Shown here: positions 35,327 through 44,016 of the stretch, in pieces
Layout of the letters: each line of letters opens with the position of its first letter
Position numbering within the stretch: position 1 is the first letter of the stretch
DNA from: Enterococcus rotai
GTDB taxonomy: Bacteria; Bacillota; Bacilli; Lactobacillales; Enterococcaceae
Reading direction: 5' to 3'
Assembly: GCF_001465345.1 (NCBI RefSeq)
Contig: NZ_CP013655.1
Location: 3,473,091 to 3,537,090, forward strand
DNA: 64,000 bases
Position numbers and translations under genes: made by a program
Notes under the pieces: generated by a model
Database searches by the model: none
What the model saw: only the letters and a program-made list of their open reading frames with translations
What the model was told of the DNA's origin: nothing

Positions 35327-36349
35327 TCATACAATAATAATCGACTGATCTGATTCTTTCTGGCAAACTTCCCCGATAATCGCCGCTACTGGATCATCTT
35401 TTTGGATTGCTGCAAGACATTCCACAGCCTTATTTGCAGCGACACTGATTAGTAATCCGCCTGAGGTCTGAGGATCAAATAAAATCTCCTGAAATGCTGG
35501 CGTAGTGTTGGTCAAATCAATTTTAGTTTCCAAAAATTGACGATTTCTTTGTCCGGCCGCTGTTGCTAAAAACTCTTCTGCATAATGATAGGCGTGCGGT
35601 AAAAGTGGTAATTGTTCTGGATCAATCACAAGCGTCACATCTGCCCCCGCCATTTCAGATGCATGCACTAATAAGCCAAAACCGGTCACATCTGTACACG
35701 CATGAACAGGAAAATCACGCATCTTTTCAGCCGCATATTTATTTAGTCGTTCCATCGAAGCGATTGCTGCCTTTTCTGATGTTTTACACGCTACTCCTCC
35801 TCTAACAGCAGATTGAACTAGTCCCACCCCCAAGGCTTTGGTAAGAATCAAAATATCGCCGACTTTTGGCGTATTATTATGAATGATTTTTTTTGGGTCC
35901 ACTTGTCCTGTAACGGCTAATCCATATTTAGGTTCATGATCATAAATCGAATGCCCTCCAGCCAGTGAAGCCTGTGCTTCTTTTAATTTCTCAGCACCGC
36001 CAATCAGGATTTCCGAAAGCTTTTGTTTTGCCATTTTCTCTGGAAAACAAACTAAGTTCAATGCAAACAACACTTCTCCTCCCATTGCGTAAACATCGCT
36101 CAGTGCATTTGCTGCGGCAATCCTGCCAAAAGTGCGGGGATCTTCGACCATCGGTGAAAAAAAATCCACTGTTGATATCAGTGCAAGATCTTCTGATACT
36201 TGATAAACCGCTGCATCATCAGATGCATTAAAATCGACTAGTAACTTTTCATCAGAGAATTTGGGCACGCCTCCTAAAAAACCAGCTAATTCATTTGGTC
36301 CGATCTTTGCACCACATCCACCTGACGTACATTGTGATAAAAAATCCAT
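35327..36349 (-). CDS. selD: Selenide, water dikinase (selenophosphate synthase)
   Basis: A 340-residue SelD that makes selenophosphate from selenide and ATP. Seen: the N-terminal loop with Cys7 and Cys12 followed by Gly-Ala-Lys15 (catalytic Cys/Lys pair), DFFSPMVEDPRTFGRIAAANALSD near 62-85, and the late DPQTSGGLL. The second Cys of the E. coli CGC motif is Ala here. No TGA codon is needed. No selA, selB or selC is in the window, so selenium probably serves the hydroxylase cofactor rather than selenocysteine. It is between the aminotransferase and yedF genes. Confidence 0.96.
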   Translation of the reverse strand: MDFLSQCTSGGCGAKIGPNELAGFLGGVPKFSDEKLLVDFNASDDAAVYQVSEDLALISTVDFFSPMVEDPRTFGRIAAANALSDVYAMGGEVLFALNLVCFPEKMAKQKLSEILIGGAEKLKEAQASLAGGHSIYDHEPKYGLAVTGQVDPKKIIHNNTPKVGDILILTKALGVGLVQSAVRGGVACKTSEKAAIASMERLNKYAAEKMRDFPVHACTDVTGFGLLVHASEMAGADVTLVIDPEQLPLLPHAYHYAEEFLATAAGQRNRQFLETKIDLTNTTPAFQEILFDPQTSGGLLISVAANKAVECLAAIQKDDPVAAIIGEVCQKESDQSIIIV

Positions 36350-36367
36350 CGTCTTTCTCCTTCATCT

Positions 36368-37519
36368 CTATTCTGACAAAATTTCCTTTAAGGCTTTTAA
36401 AGTGTACTCGATTTCATCTAGGGTCGTATTCCACCCAAAACTAAAACGAACTGCTCCGGTTTTTAGCGTTCCAGCAGTTTGGTGTGCCAACGGAGAACAA
36501 TGTAATCCCGATCGTGTGACAATCTGATAGCGATCAAATAATTGCTGAGAAAGTTCTCCAGAATCAACCCTTGCTGACCTGATTGAAACAACGGGTACCC
36601 TTTGATTTGCTTCTGTACATCCTAAAATTGTTACAGGTAATTTTTTTAATCCCGTCAAAAATCGCGCGGTCAAGGCGCGCTCATGATCTGCGATTTTGTT
36701 TAGTCCAAGTGCTTTTATCGATTCAAGTGAACTCCTCAAACTTAAAATTCCTAACATATTTTGTGTGCCCGGTTCAAATTTATCTGGTAAAAAATCAGGC
36801 TGCGCAAGTGATAATGAGGCACTGCCTGTACCACCACTCATCCATGGCTTGATTTTGTGCTCCATATTTTGTGCTAGAGCAAATCCCCCAATGCCAGAAA
36901 GCCCCATTAGACTCTTGTGTCCTGTAAATGCCAAAACATCGATCAACATCTCCTCTATATCAATTGCTAAAAAACCCGCAGTTTGTGCACTATCTAAAAC
37001 TGTGAGGATACCGTGTGCTTTTGCAATTTCAAAGCATTCTTTCACAGGTAAAATCGTCCCTAATACGTTGGATGCGTGTGTCATCACTATGACTTTTGTT
37101 TCCGGACGAATCAGTGATTCAATTATCTCTGGATCAAGTCTGCCATCTGATTTACAAGGAATACGTGTCACTGAAATATTCTGTCGTTGCTCTAACAGGT
37201 ACAACGGTCTAGTCACGGCGTTATGTTCTACTTCAGTTGTTAAGACATGATCCCCTGGTTTTAACAGACCATTTAGCACCATATTTAGTGAAGTCGTTGC
37301 ATTTGCCGTAAAAATAATATGTGCTGGATCAGGTGCATGGAAAAATTCCGCCAACAATTGGCGAGCCTCAAAAACCACTTCAAGTTCATCGATATTTTGT
37401 GAACCACGATTCGTATTTATATTATTATTTTTTTCTAAGTATTGACATAATGATTGAATGGTCGCTTCAAATTTGTGATTTGAAGTGGCTGCATGATTTA
37501 GATACACAGATTGTTTCAT
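36368..37519 (-). CDS. Class V aminotransferase / selenocysteine lyase-cysteine desulfurase type
   Basis: A 383-residue PLP enzyme of the CsdB/SufS class. Seen: THASNVLGTILP near 147, the PLP Lys at 202 in FTGHKSLMG, and an active-site Cys341 in SGLHCSPLAHQ. Such proteins in selD loci are called putative selenium donors: they would release Se or S from selenocysteine or cysteine for SelD or the hydroxylase cofactor. It is 19 bases before selD in the same transcript. Discrimination between Se and S cannot be read from sequence. Confidence 0.9.
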   Translation of the reverse strand: MKQSVYLNHAATSNHKFEATIQSLCQYLEKNNNINTNRGSQNIDELEVVFEARQLLAEFFHAPDPAHIIFTANATTSLNMVLNGLLKPGDHVLTTEVEHNAVTRPLYLLEQRQNISVTRIPCKSDGRLDPEIIESLIRPETKVIVMTHASNVLGTILPVKECFEIAKAHGILTVLDSAQTAGFLAIDIEEMLIDVLAFTGHKSLMGLSGIGGFALAQNMEHKIKPWMSGGTGSASLSLAQPDFLPDKFEPGTQNMLGILSLRSSLESIKALGLNKIADHERALTARFLTGLKKLPVTILGCTEANQRVPVVSIRSARVDSGELSQQLFDRYQIVTRSGLHCSPLAHQTAGTLKTGAVRFSFGWNTTLDEIEYTLKALKEILSE

Positions 37520-37523
37520 CTTT

Positions 37524-38120
37524 CTATCCCTTCCTACCGTGACAAACGCTTTGATTGATTAAGGTCTGATATTCTGCTGGCGTATCGATATCGACCAAAC
37601 ATTCAGGCCTATCTACACGAATTTTTCGCCAAGCTTCTGGATGATTATTCCGAACAACTCGCCCACCAGAACCCCCTGTTACCTTTAGTAATTCAGAACG
37701 AAATGCTTCACCAAAAAACATAGGACTACATGGTGCTTCCCTTTGATCAATTGGAAAAACGATGCTTTCTTTAGAGTATGCTGAAAAAAGGGATTCAAGC
37801 AACGCTTGCGTTAATCGTGGTTGATCGACCGTTAAATAAAGATAGCCTTCTCCAGTAGCCGCTTTTGTTCCTAAACGAACGCTTGCACTTTGCCCTTTCT
37901 GCGCTTCTGTATTCTGAACGACCTTTAGATTAGTCGGTAGCTTTAATCCCAGCAAGTTTTCAGGTGAAATAACTAAAATCCGTTCAAAAAAAGGCATTTT
38001 TTTAGTGAGGTTTAACGTCCGCTCCAAAAAAGTCTCCCCTTGATAATCAAGAAAGAGTTTATTCGTTCCCATTCGTACAGAACATCCTGAAGCCATAATG
38101 ATTGCACTTACTTTCAGCAT
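37524..38120 (-). CDS. mocA: Molybdenum cofactor nucleotidyltransferase, MocA family
   Basis: A 198-residue MobA/MocA-like nucleotidyltransferase that would join CMP (or GMP) to molybdopterin, giving the dinucleotide cofactor of xanthine-dehydrogenase-type enzymes. Seen: the nucleotide loop ASGCSVRMGTNK (10-21), LTVDQPRL with the metal-binding Asp near 97, and GGSGGRVVRN. ATG 38120 is chosen because AAAAGGAG precedes it; upstream codons lack a ribosome site. It is 4 bases before the aminotransferase gene and starts the accessory set after the terminator behind xdh. Confidence 0.9.
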   Translation of the reverse strand: MLKVSAIIMASGCSVRMGTNKLFLDYQGETFLERTLNLTKKMPFFERILVISPENLLGLKLPTNLKVVQNTEAQKGQSASVRLGTKAATGEGYLYLTVDQPRLTQALLESLFSAYSKESIVFPIDQREAPCSPMFFGEAFRSELLKVTGGSGGRVVRNNHPEAWRKIRVDRPECLVDIDTPAEYQTLINQSVCHGRKG

Positions 38121-38156
38121 TGGTTTACTCCTTTTGATTTCATCGATCATTAAAAA

Positions 38157-38196
38157 CAAAAACGCACCCAATTGTCTTTATCGGATGCGTTTTTTG
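38157..38196 (-). terminator. Terminator between xdh and mocA
   Basis: An 11- to 13-bp stem with AAACGCAcCC and GGaTGCGTTT arms and T-runs on both strands. It lies 47 bases past the xdh stop and overlaps the mocA leader, so part of the xdh transcript should stop here. Confidence 0.7.
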
Positions 38197-38242
38197 CGCC
38201 TTTGTGTATCGTTTTTTTACAGCACCTCACAGAATCATTCAG

Positions 38243-40819
38243 TTATTTCTTTTTCTTTTGATAAAAGGTATCTTCCATAGGTAATGTGGGTCTTAGTTTT
38301 CCATCAAGTGCATAGTAAGCACCGGCCAAAGCTGGTGCTGTCGGGATCGTCGCTAATTCTCCCACACCTTTGATTCCATAAGCCAAGCCATCATGAATAT
38401 TGTCCGCTTGAACTAAAATTGTTTCGATTGGTGGCACTTGAGCAGCATTTAGCAAGCCTAGCGTAGCGTATTTTGCTTTGACATAACCATCTTCCATGAC
38501 AAATTTCTCGGTCAAAGCGTAACCCATCCCCATTACGATCCCACCTTCGATTTGCCCTTCTGCTGCCTTAGGATTGACGACTTGCCCCATATCATATGCT
38601 GCCACAAATTTTTCGACTTTGCCTTTTTCATCTAGAATCGCAACTTCTGCTGCATAACCATAGCCAGCATGACTAACAGGACTCTTCTTATCGTTAATCA
38701 AAGGATCTGTTTTAGCTGAATATTCTCCATAAAACTCTTGTCCTTCTAAATCAGACAACGCACGCCCCATATCAAGTTCATAGCGTAGTTGCATCGCTGC
38801 TCTTCTGGTTGCTTCACCTGTAAATAAGGATTGGCGAGAGGCTGTTGTTGTACCGGAATCTGGCGTTCGCCGCGTATCTGGTGCTTCGGCAATAATCATT
38901 TCTGGCGGTAGATCCAAGGTTTCACACGCAACTTGTGTTGTCACGGTCGCCATCCCTTGCCCAATACATGCCGCACTAGTTCTAACATGAACCTTACCGT
39001 CTTCAACTGAAACAATGCAACGACCAACATCTGATAATCCAACACCGATCCCGCTATTTTTAAAGAAACAAGAAATCCCAGCAATTTCAGCATTTTCATA
39101 GGCATCCTTAACAGCCAATAACGTTTCTTTCAATGCGGCATTTTTTGAAACCAATTGACCATTTGGTAAAGAATCTCCAGGTTCTACTGCATTTTTATAG
39201 CGAATAGCCCATTGAGAAATACCGACTTTTTCGGCTAAAAGATTAAGATTATTTTCAATTGCAAAAGCTGTTTGGCAAACCCCAAACCCTCTGAAGGCAC
39301 CAGCTGGTGGATTGTTTGTATACACTGCATACCCTTCGACATCGATGTCTTGGTATTTATAAGGACCTGCCGCATGTGTGCATGCTCGTTGAAGAACAGG
39401 ACCACCTAAAGAAGCATAGGCTCCCGTATCTGCATATATGACAGCTTTCATAGCCGTTAGATTTCCTTGTGCATCACAACCTGTCGTGAAGTCCATCTCC
39501 ATGCCATGACGTTTTGGATGGATCATTAAGCTTTCTTGTCGGCTAAGTAAAACTTTGACTGGTTTTTGTAAACACCAAGCCGCAAGAGCAGCATGATGCT
39601 GCACACTCATATCTTCTTTTCCGCCAAAACCGCCGCCGACTAATTTCGCTTGGACATGAATATTCTCCTTTTTCACCCCTAACATACGAGCAACTTCTCG
39701 TTGTTCATCATAGATACTTTGACCTGCACTATACAGTAAAATACCGTCCTCACCTTCAGGCATTGCAATGGCACATTCAGGTTCCATAAATGCATGCTCA
39801 TTGATCGGAACTGAATAATGTTGGGTTACAACATATCCAGATGCCGCCAACTGCTCATCCGCATTACCTCGAATAAGATGTTCATGAGATAAAATATTGC
39901 CTTTTTCATGAATCAACGGTGCATCTTCTACTAATGCGGCCTCACATGAAGTTATTGGTGTCAGTTCTTCATAGGTAACTTCTACTAATTCTTTGATTTC
40001 TTCCAAAGCTTCTCTTGTTGTAGAAACAACCAAGGCCACTGCATCCCCAACATAACGCGTAGTATCCCCAACTGATATCATAACGTCCCAATCAGAAATA
40101 AATTCTAAATGACCGATTTTATTGTTTCCAGGAACATCTTTTGCTGTCAGCACTGATACACATTCTGGATGTTCAACGGCTTTACTCGTGTCGATTTTCA
40201 ACACTTTCGCTCTTGGATAGGCACTGCGGACAGCCGATGCATGAAGCATTCCTTCAATTGTGATGTCATCTACATATTGTCCTGTTCCTAAGGTTTTTTC
40301 AACAGCATCTACTCGTTTGAAGTCTTCTCCTAACTTTCCATTTGACGGCTCTTCTGGAATGCTCAATTTTTCACGAAACATTTTAGCTGCTAGTTGAATT
40401 GCTTCAACAATTTTGACATACCCTGTACAACGGCAGATGTTCCCACGAATCGCTTTGCGAACGTCTTCATCACTAGGTTCTGTTTTTTTGTTCAATAATC
40501 CGTGAGCTGAAATAACAATACCAGGAATACAATAACCGCATTGAACAGCGCCAGTCTTAGCAAAAGCATAGGCATAAACATCTTTTTGATGTTGGTCCAA
40601 TCCTTCGATCGTGACAATTTCTTTTCCATCTACCTTTTCTAAGCTAAATAAACACGCTTTGGAAACCCTTCCATTTACTAATACTGAACAAGCACCACAA
40701 GAACCTTGATTACAACCATCTTTTGTCCCAGTCAACCTTAAATCTTCACGAAGAAAGTCCATTAACTTTTTATTCGTGTCACAGGTCTCTGTCTTACCAT
40801 TTACAACGAATGAATACAT
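38243..40819 (-). CDS. Selenium-dependent xanthine dehydrogenase (FAD-less, 2Fe-2S + Mo)
   Basis: An 858-residue molybdenum hydroxylase predicted to oxidise xanthine or a related purine. Seen: plant-type 2Fe-2S site Cys36/41/44/56 (GCNQGSCGAC), helical 2Fe-2S site Cys94/97/129/131 (CGYC, CRC), then two Mo-binding domains with VGGGFGGKED, GAFRGFG and late GIKGVGELAT, the Glu of the last being the usual catalytic base. There is no FAD domain, so electrons must leave through another protein. The selenium dependence is inferred from selD, yqeB and yqeC next door. ATG 40819 is preferred over TTG 40837. Its promoter carries the CTAAAAA operator. Confidence 0.92.
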   Translation of the reverse strand: MYSFVVNGKTETCDTNKKLMDFLREDLRLTGTKDGCNQGSCGACSVLVNGRVSKACLFSLEKVDGKEIVTIEGLDQHQKDVYAYAFAKTGAVQCGYCIPGIVISAHGLLNKKTEPSDEDVRKAIRGNICRCTGYVKIVEAIQLAAKMFREKLSIPEEPSNGKLGEDFKRVDAVEKTLGTGQYVDDITIEGMLHASAVRSAYPRAKVLKIDTSKAVEHPECVSVLTAKDVPGNNKIGHLEFISDWDVMISVGDTTRYVGDAVALVVSTTREALEEIKELVEVTYEELTPITSCEAALVEDAPLIHEKGNILSHEHLIRGNADEQLAASGYVVTQHYSVPINEHAFMEPECAIAMPEGEDGILLYSAGQSIYDEQREVARMLGVKKENIHVQAKLVGGGFGGKEDMSVQHHAALAAWCLQKPVKVLLSRQESLMIHPKRHGMEMDFTTGCDAQGNLTAMKAVIYADTGAYASLGGPVLQRACTHAAGPYKYQDIDVEGYAVYTNNPPAGAFRGFGVCQTAFAIENNLNLLAEKVGISQWAIRYKNAVEPGDSLPNGQLVSKNAALKETLLAVKDAYENAEIAGISCFFKNSGIGVGLSDVGRCIVSVEDGKVHVRTSAACIGQGMATVTTQVACETLDLPPEMIIAEAPDTRRTPDSGTTTASRQSLFTGEATRRAAMQLRYELDMGRALSDLEGQEFYGEYSAKTDPLINDKKSPVSHAGYGYAAEVAILDEKGKVEKFVAAYDMGQVVNPKAAEGQIEGGIVMGMGYALTEKFVMEDGYVKAKYATLGLLNAAQVPPIETILVQADNIHDGLAYGIKGVGELATIPTAPALAGAYYALDGKLRPTLPMEDTFYQKKKK

Positions 40820-40870
40820 TTTTTCTTTACACCTCAATTTCTGTTATAATTATAGCTTTTTATCACTATG

Positions 40871-40928
40871 ATTATACCATAAAACTTTAGTCTAAAAATT
40901 ATTATTTAGCAAAAAAAATATTTTTTAT
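40871..40928 (-). promoter_or_regulatory. xdh promoter with CTAAAAA-type operator
   Basis: On the minus strand an extended -10 TGGTATAAT (TATAAT, complement of 40871-40876) has no good -35. The -35 position is filled by the operator block 40892-40928, which on the plus strand starts CTAAAAATTATT, the same 12 bases as the flavodoxin block. An activator or repressor could act directly on polymerase here. Confidence 0.65.
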
Positions 40929-41681
40929 TCACTTTTGTTGAATACCGATCAATGCAGCCCCAATCGAGCCTGCATATTGAGATAGTTCTTGATCATAGTA
41001 TACTTCTTTTTGAGTATATTCAGCAACTAAATCTACAACTTTCTTACTATGAGACAAACCGCCAGAAAAAAAAATCGGACCTTGATCAGGATTGATCTGT
41101 CGATGTTGATTACTAATACGAGCTGCGATCGAATGCAAGACTCCTAAAGCGATATTTTCTCTTTTTTCGCCTTTTCCAATCAAGCTAATGACTTCTGATT
41201 CTGCGAATACGGTGCACATACTATTGATTTTTACTGGTTCAGCTAAGGCCACAAAGGGATCAATCAGATCGATGCTTTCCCCTAATGTCCGCATCAGTAC
41301 TTCAACAAAGCGTCCTGTTCCAGCGGCACATTTATCATTCATGTTAAAATCTAAGACATGCCCGTCAGTGTTCATTCTGATCACCTTACTATCTTGCCCA
41401 CCGATATCGATCACATTTTGAATTCCAGGACTTAGATAGGATGCCCCTTTAGCATGACAAGTGATTTCCGTAACTGCTTTATCAGCTTTTAACAGTTTGC
41501 GACCATAGCCTGTTGTAATCAATTTACAGGGTTCATTTCCACTTAGTTTTGTCACAACTTCTGCAGCTGCTCGTTTAGGGTCACCTGAAGTTAGTACCAA
41601 GTATTTTTTCACCAGATTGTTTTGTTCAAAAAGAACGCCTTTCGTTGTCGTCGATCCACTATCAAGACCAATTACTTTCAT
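40929..41681 (-). CDS. ATP-dependent activator of a double-cubane/2-hydroxyacyl-CoA-dehydratase-type reductase
   Basis: A 250-residue ASKHA-fold ATPase (HgdC/DCCP-reductase family). Seen: phosphate loop DSGSTTTKG (7-15), IGGQDSKV near 93-100, and Cys118 (NDKCAAGTGRF) and Cys156 (MCTVFAESE), the two ligands by which each monomer of a dimer holds one bridging 4Fe-4S cluster. It would use ATP to push a very low-potential electron onto its partner, whose gene overlaps by 4 bases. It probably takes electrons from flavodoxin. Confidence 0.9.
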   Translation of the reverse strand: MKVIGLDSGSTTTKGVLFEQNNLVKKYLVLTSGDPKRAAAEVVTKLSGNEPCKLITTGYGRKLLKADKAVTEITCHAKGASYLSPGIQNVIDIGGQDSKVIRMNTDGHVLDFNMNDKCAAGTGRFVEVLMRTLGESIDLIDPFVALAEPVKINSMCTVFAESEVISLIGKGEKRENIALGVLHSIAARISNQHRQINPDQGPIFFSGGLSHSKKVVDLVAEYTQKEVYYDQELSQYAGSIGAALIGIQQK

Positions 41682-42847
41682 GATGAGCGTGCCTCTAACA
41701 TTTCGATAAAAGCTGTCACTCGCGTATTGATTTGCTCGATATCTGCTGTAGAATAGTCTGTTTCTAAATATAAATACGGTACATTTTTTTCAGATTGGCA
41801 AAAACGCCGAACCTTCAATGCTTCGATCGAATATGGATGGCAGGATTGTAGCACCATATCTAAAACCCCATCCACTTGATAGTCATCGATCATTTGGCTT
41901 AATAAATCAAAGCGACTGGTATTATTAGACATACAGGCACACCCAATATCGATATATTTCTCTGCTAGGGCTTCATAAACGTCTTCATTCTCTTCATCGA
42001 CTAGCCGTTCAACAGCCTTAGCTACTGTACAATTTTCAAATCCTACGATGGTTCCACCATTTTCTTCGACTGCACGAATCACTTTTTCCGTTACACCCCC
42101 CATTGGTGAACCAGTGATTAAAATTCTAGGTTTTCCATTTGGCTGATGGTTTTCGGGATATTGTGCGATGATTTTTGCAGTTGTATCCTCTAATTTTTGG
42201 ATCAGACTTTCCTTTTCAAAAGTATAATTTGCGCCATACATCACTTTAAAAATTTCTGAGCCTTCAATTGCAGGCGGATTTAGTTTCCCCAGTCCATAAA
42301 ACTTTTTTCTAGCTGCTCGTTCTCTATTTTTTAGACGAACCGCTTCTTGAATGCGTTCTTCTGTGATCTCCACATCAAGAAATGACTCTAATTTTTCTTT
42401 AAAGCGAATGATTTCATCTTTCCATAAGCCAAACGCTGCCTCTGAATTTCGTGCGTTTGGTAAATTCATTAAATACAGTGGTTTGAATTCTTCCATGTAT
42501 TCATACATTTTTTTCTTTCCATCACAAGTTGTTTCCCCTACAACTAAATCGGAAAAATAGAAAAATGGGCATTTATCCGTTTTCCCAAAACCATAACTGG
42601 ATTTGATCAACGGACAAAGATTTCTAGGTAGATCCTCTTCTGCAGCTGAAATCGTTTCATCTGATGTCGAACAGAGGCTGATTTGGACAGCATCAGCTGC
42701 TAAGACGATTTCTTCTGGCATGAAAGTACAATACACACCAACAACCGGTACTCCTTGTTCTTTTAGTTCTTTTACTTGAATAAAACCTTGACGTCTAGCA
42801 TCATCGAACTCCGCAACTATTTCTGGTAATTCTGTTTTGATTTGCAT
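41678..42847 (-). CDS. Double-cubane-cluster-type reductase (HgdB/DCCP family)
   Basis: A 389-residue 2-hydroxyacyl-CoA dehydratase D-component family protein without a second dehydratase subunit. Seen: conserved Cys at 59 (SLCSTSDE), 78 (NLCPLIKSSYG), 108 (GETTCDGKKKMYE) and later CACMSNN and QSCHPYS. The GETTCDGKKKMYE stretch is a family signature. The stand-alone pairing with its activator matches double-cubane cluster proteins, which reduce small molecules such as acetylene or hydrazine in vitro but have no known natural substrate. In this setting a purine-pathway intermediate or a Se/Mo maturation step is possible; inference. Confidence 0.85.
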   Translation of the reverse strand: MQIKTELPEIVAEFDDARRQGFIQVKELKEQGVPVVGVYCTFMPEEIVLAADAVQISLCSTSDETISAAEEDLPRNLCPLIKSSYGFGKTDKCPFFYFSDLVVGETTCDGKKKMYEYMEEFKPLYLMNLPNARNSEAAFGLWKDEIIRFKEKLESFLDVEITEERIQEAVRLKNRERAARKKFYGLGKLNPPAIEGSEIFKVMYGANYTFEKESLIQKLEDTTAKIIAQYPENHQPNGKPRILITGSPMGGVTEKVIRAVEENGGTIVGFENCTVAKAVERLVDEENEDVYEALAEKYIDIGCACMSNNTSRFDLLSQMIDDYQVDGVLDMVLQSCHPYSIEALKVRRFCQSEKNVPYLYLETDYSTADIEQINTRVTAFIEMLEARSS

Positions 42848-42873
42848 AAAATCCCTCCCAGTACTTTGTCTCT

Positions 42874-43986
42874 TTATTGTGCATTTGTCAGAATCATTTT
42901 GACTTGTTCTGCTGTCGGTTCAACATGGTAGAATAGCTTGTAAAACTCGTTAACGGTCTCTTCCATATTTAGTTTGTATTGTTCAGGGTAAACTAACGCC
43001 CCCAACCACTGAATGCCAATGATCCGATTGACAGACGGCGGTGAACTAATGAAGTTATAGGGTGCAGTTGGTACTTGATAAACCTTGCCTGCTTTGACCG
43101 CTGTTAATTCTTGCCAAGACTCATCCGTTTTGATTTGATCATAGACAGCTTTTGTCTCAGCTAAAATATAATCTGGTTGCCATTGAATTAGCTGTTCCAT
43201 CGAAATAACGGTTCCGCCACCTTTTGACACAACATCAACACCTGTTGCCGCATTTTTTGCGCCAATCTCATCAATTACTTGAGCATGAAATGACCCTTCA
43301 GCATTTGTGTTTAGTCCAGCATTTCCGGCTGCATAATAGATACTTTTTTGCTCTGATTCTTTTAGTGAAGAACGAACACTATCAGCTTTTTCTATAACCT
43401 GTTGACAATAGGAAGCAAGTTTTTCTGTTGTTTGTGTGTTTCCTAATAATTCACCTAATTTCTGGTAGGTTTCTGGCATATTTTTTAAATTTGCTTCAAT
43501 GAAAAGCGTGGGAATATTGATTTGCTCTTGCAATTTATCCATATCTTCTTTGACTGTTTTTTTTGCCTCACCGATATCGATAATGACATCTGGTTCAGCA
43601 GCACTCAAAGCTTCCATATTTAAGCTAGCATTTTTTCCGTAAAATTGTCCAAATTCTGGTAATTTCTGATATTTTTTATCAATAAATTCTTTCGCTTCTG
43701 ACGAAAAAGGGCTGGCTAAACCAACAAGTAAATCAGGGGAGCTAGTATACAATACAATTTGAGCCAGTGGTCCAGAAGGGGCTATTTTATTGATCTGTGT
43801 TGGGATGATTACCTCACGCCCAGCAGAATCAACAAAAGTGCGTGTCCCATCTGACTGTTTGTTTTCGGAACGAATAGCTGTTTGCGTTTTTTCAGTTTCA
43901 TTGGCTTTTTTTTCGTTAGTAGTGCAACCAATCGTTGTAACTAGTGCTAATCCTAATACTAAAAGCAAATTTATCTTTCTTTTCAT
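42874..43986 (-). CDS. ABC transporter substrate-binding lipoprotein, FepB/BtuF type
   Basis: A 370-residue lipoprotein with signal and Cys21 (VTTIGC), followed by a two-lobe binding domain of the type used for siderophores, cobalamin, haem and, in the MolBCA system, molybdate or tungstate. Seen: RTFVDSAGREVIIP (~49-62), DVIIDIGEAK, and YNFISSPPSVNRIIGIQWLG near the C-terminus. It is followed by the double-cubane gene and preceded by the ATPase and permease genes. Since it is embedded in a molybdenum enzyme locus downstream of a ModE-like gene, molybdate or tungstate is a good guess for the substrate. Confidence 0.85.
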   Translation of the reverse strand: MKRKINLLLVLGLALVTTIGCTTNEKKANETEKTQTAIRSENKQSDGTRTFVDSAGREVIIPTQINKIAPSGPLAQIVLYTSSPDLLVGLASPFSSEAKEFIDKKYQKLPEFGQFYGKNASLNMEALSAAEPDVIIDIGEAKKTVKEDMDKLQEQINIPTLFIEANLKNMPETYQKLGELLGNTQTTEKLASYCQQVIEKADSVRSSLKESEQKSIYYAAGNAGLNTNAEGSFHAQVIDEIGAKNAATGVDVVSKGGGTVISMEQLIQWQPDYILAETKAVYDQIKTDESWQELTAVKAGKVYQVPTAPYNFISSPPSVNRIIGIQWLGALVYPEQYKLNMEETVNEFYKLFYHVEPTAEQVKMILTNAQ

Positions 43987-44016
43987 TAAAATTCTATCCT
44001 TTCTATTTCAATCGAT

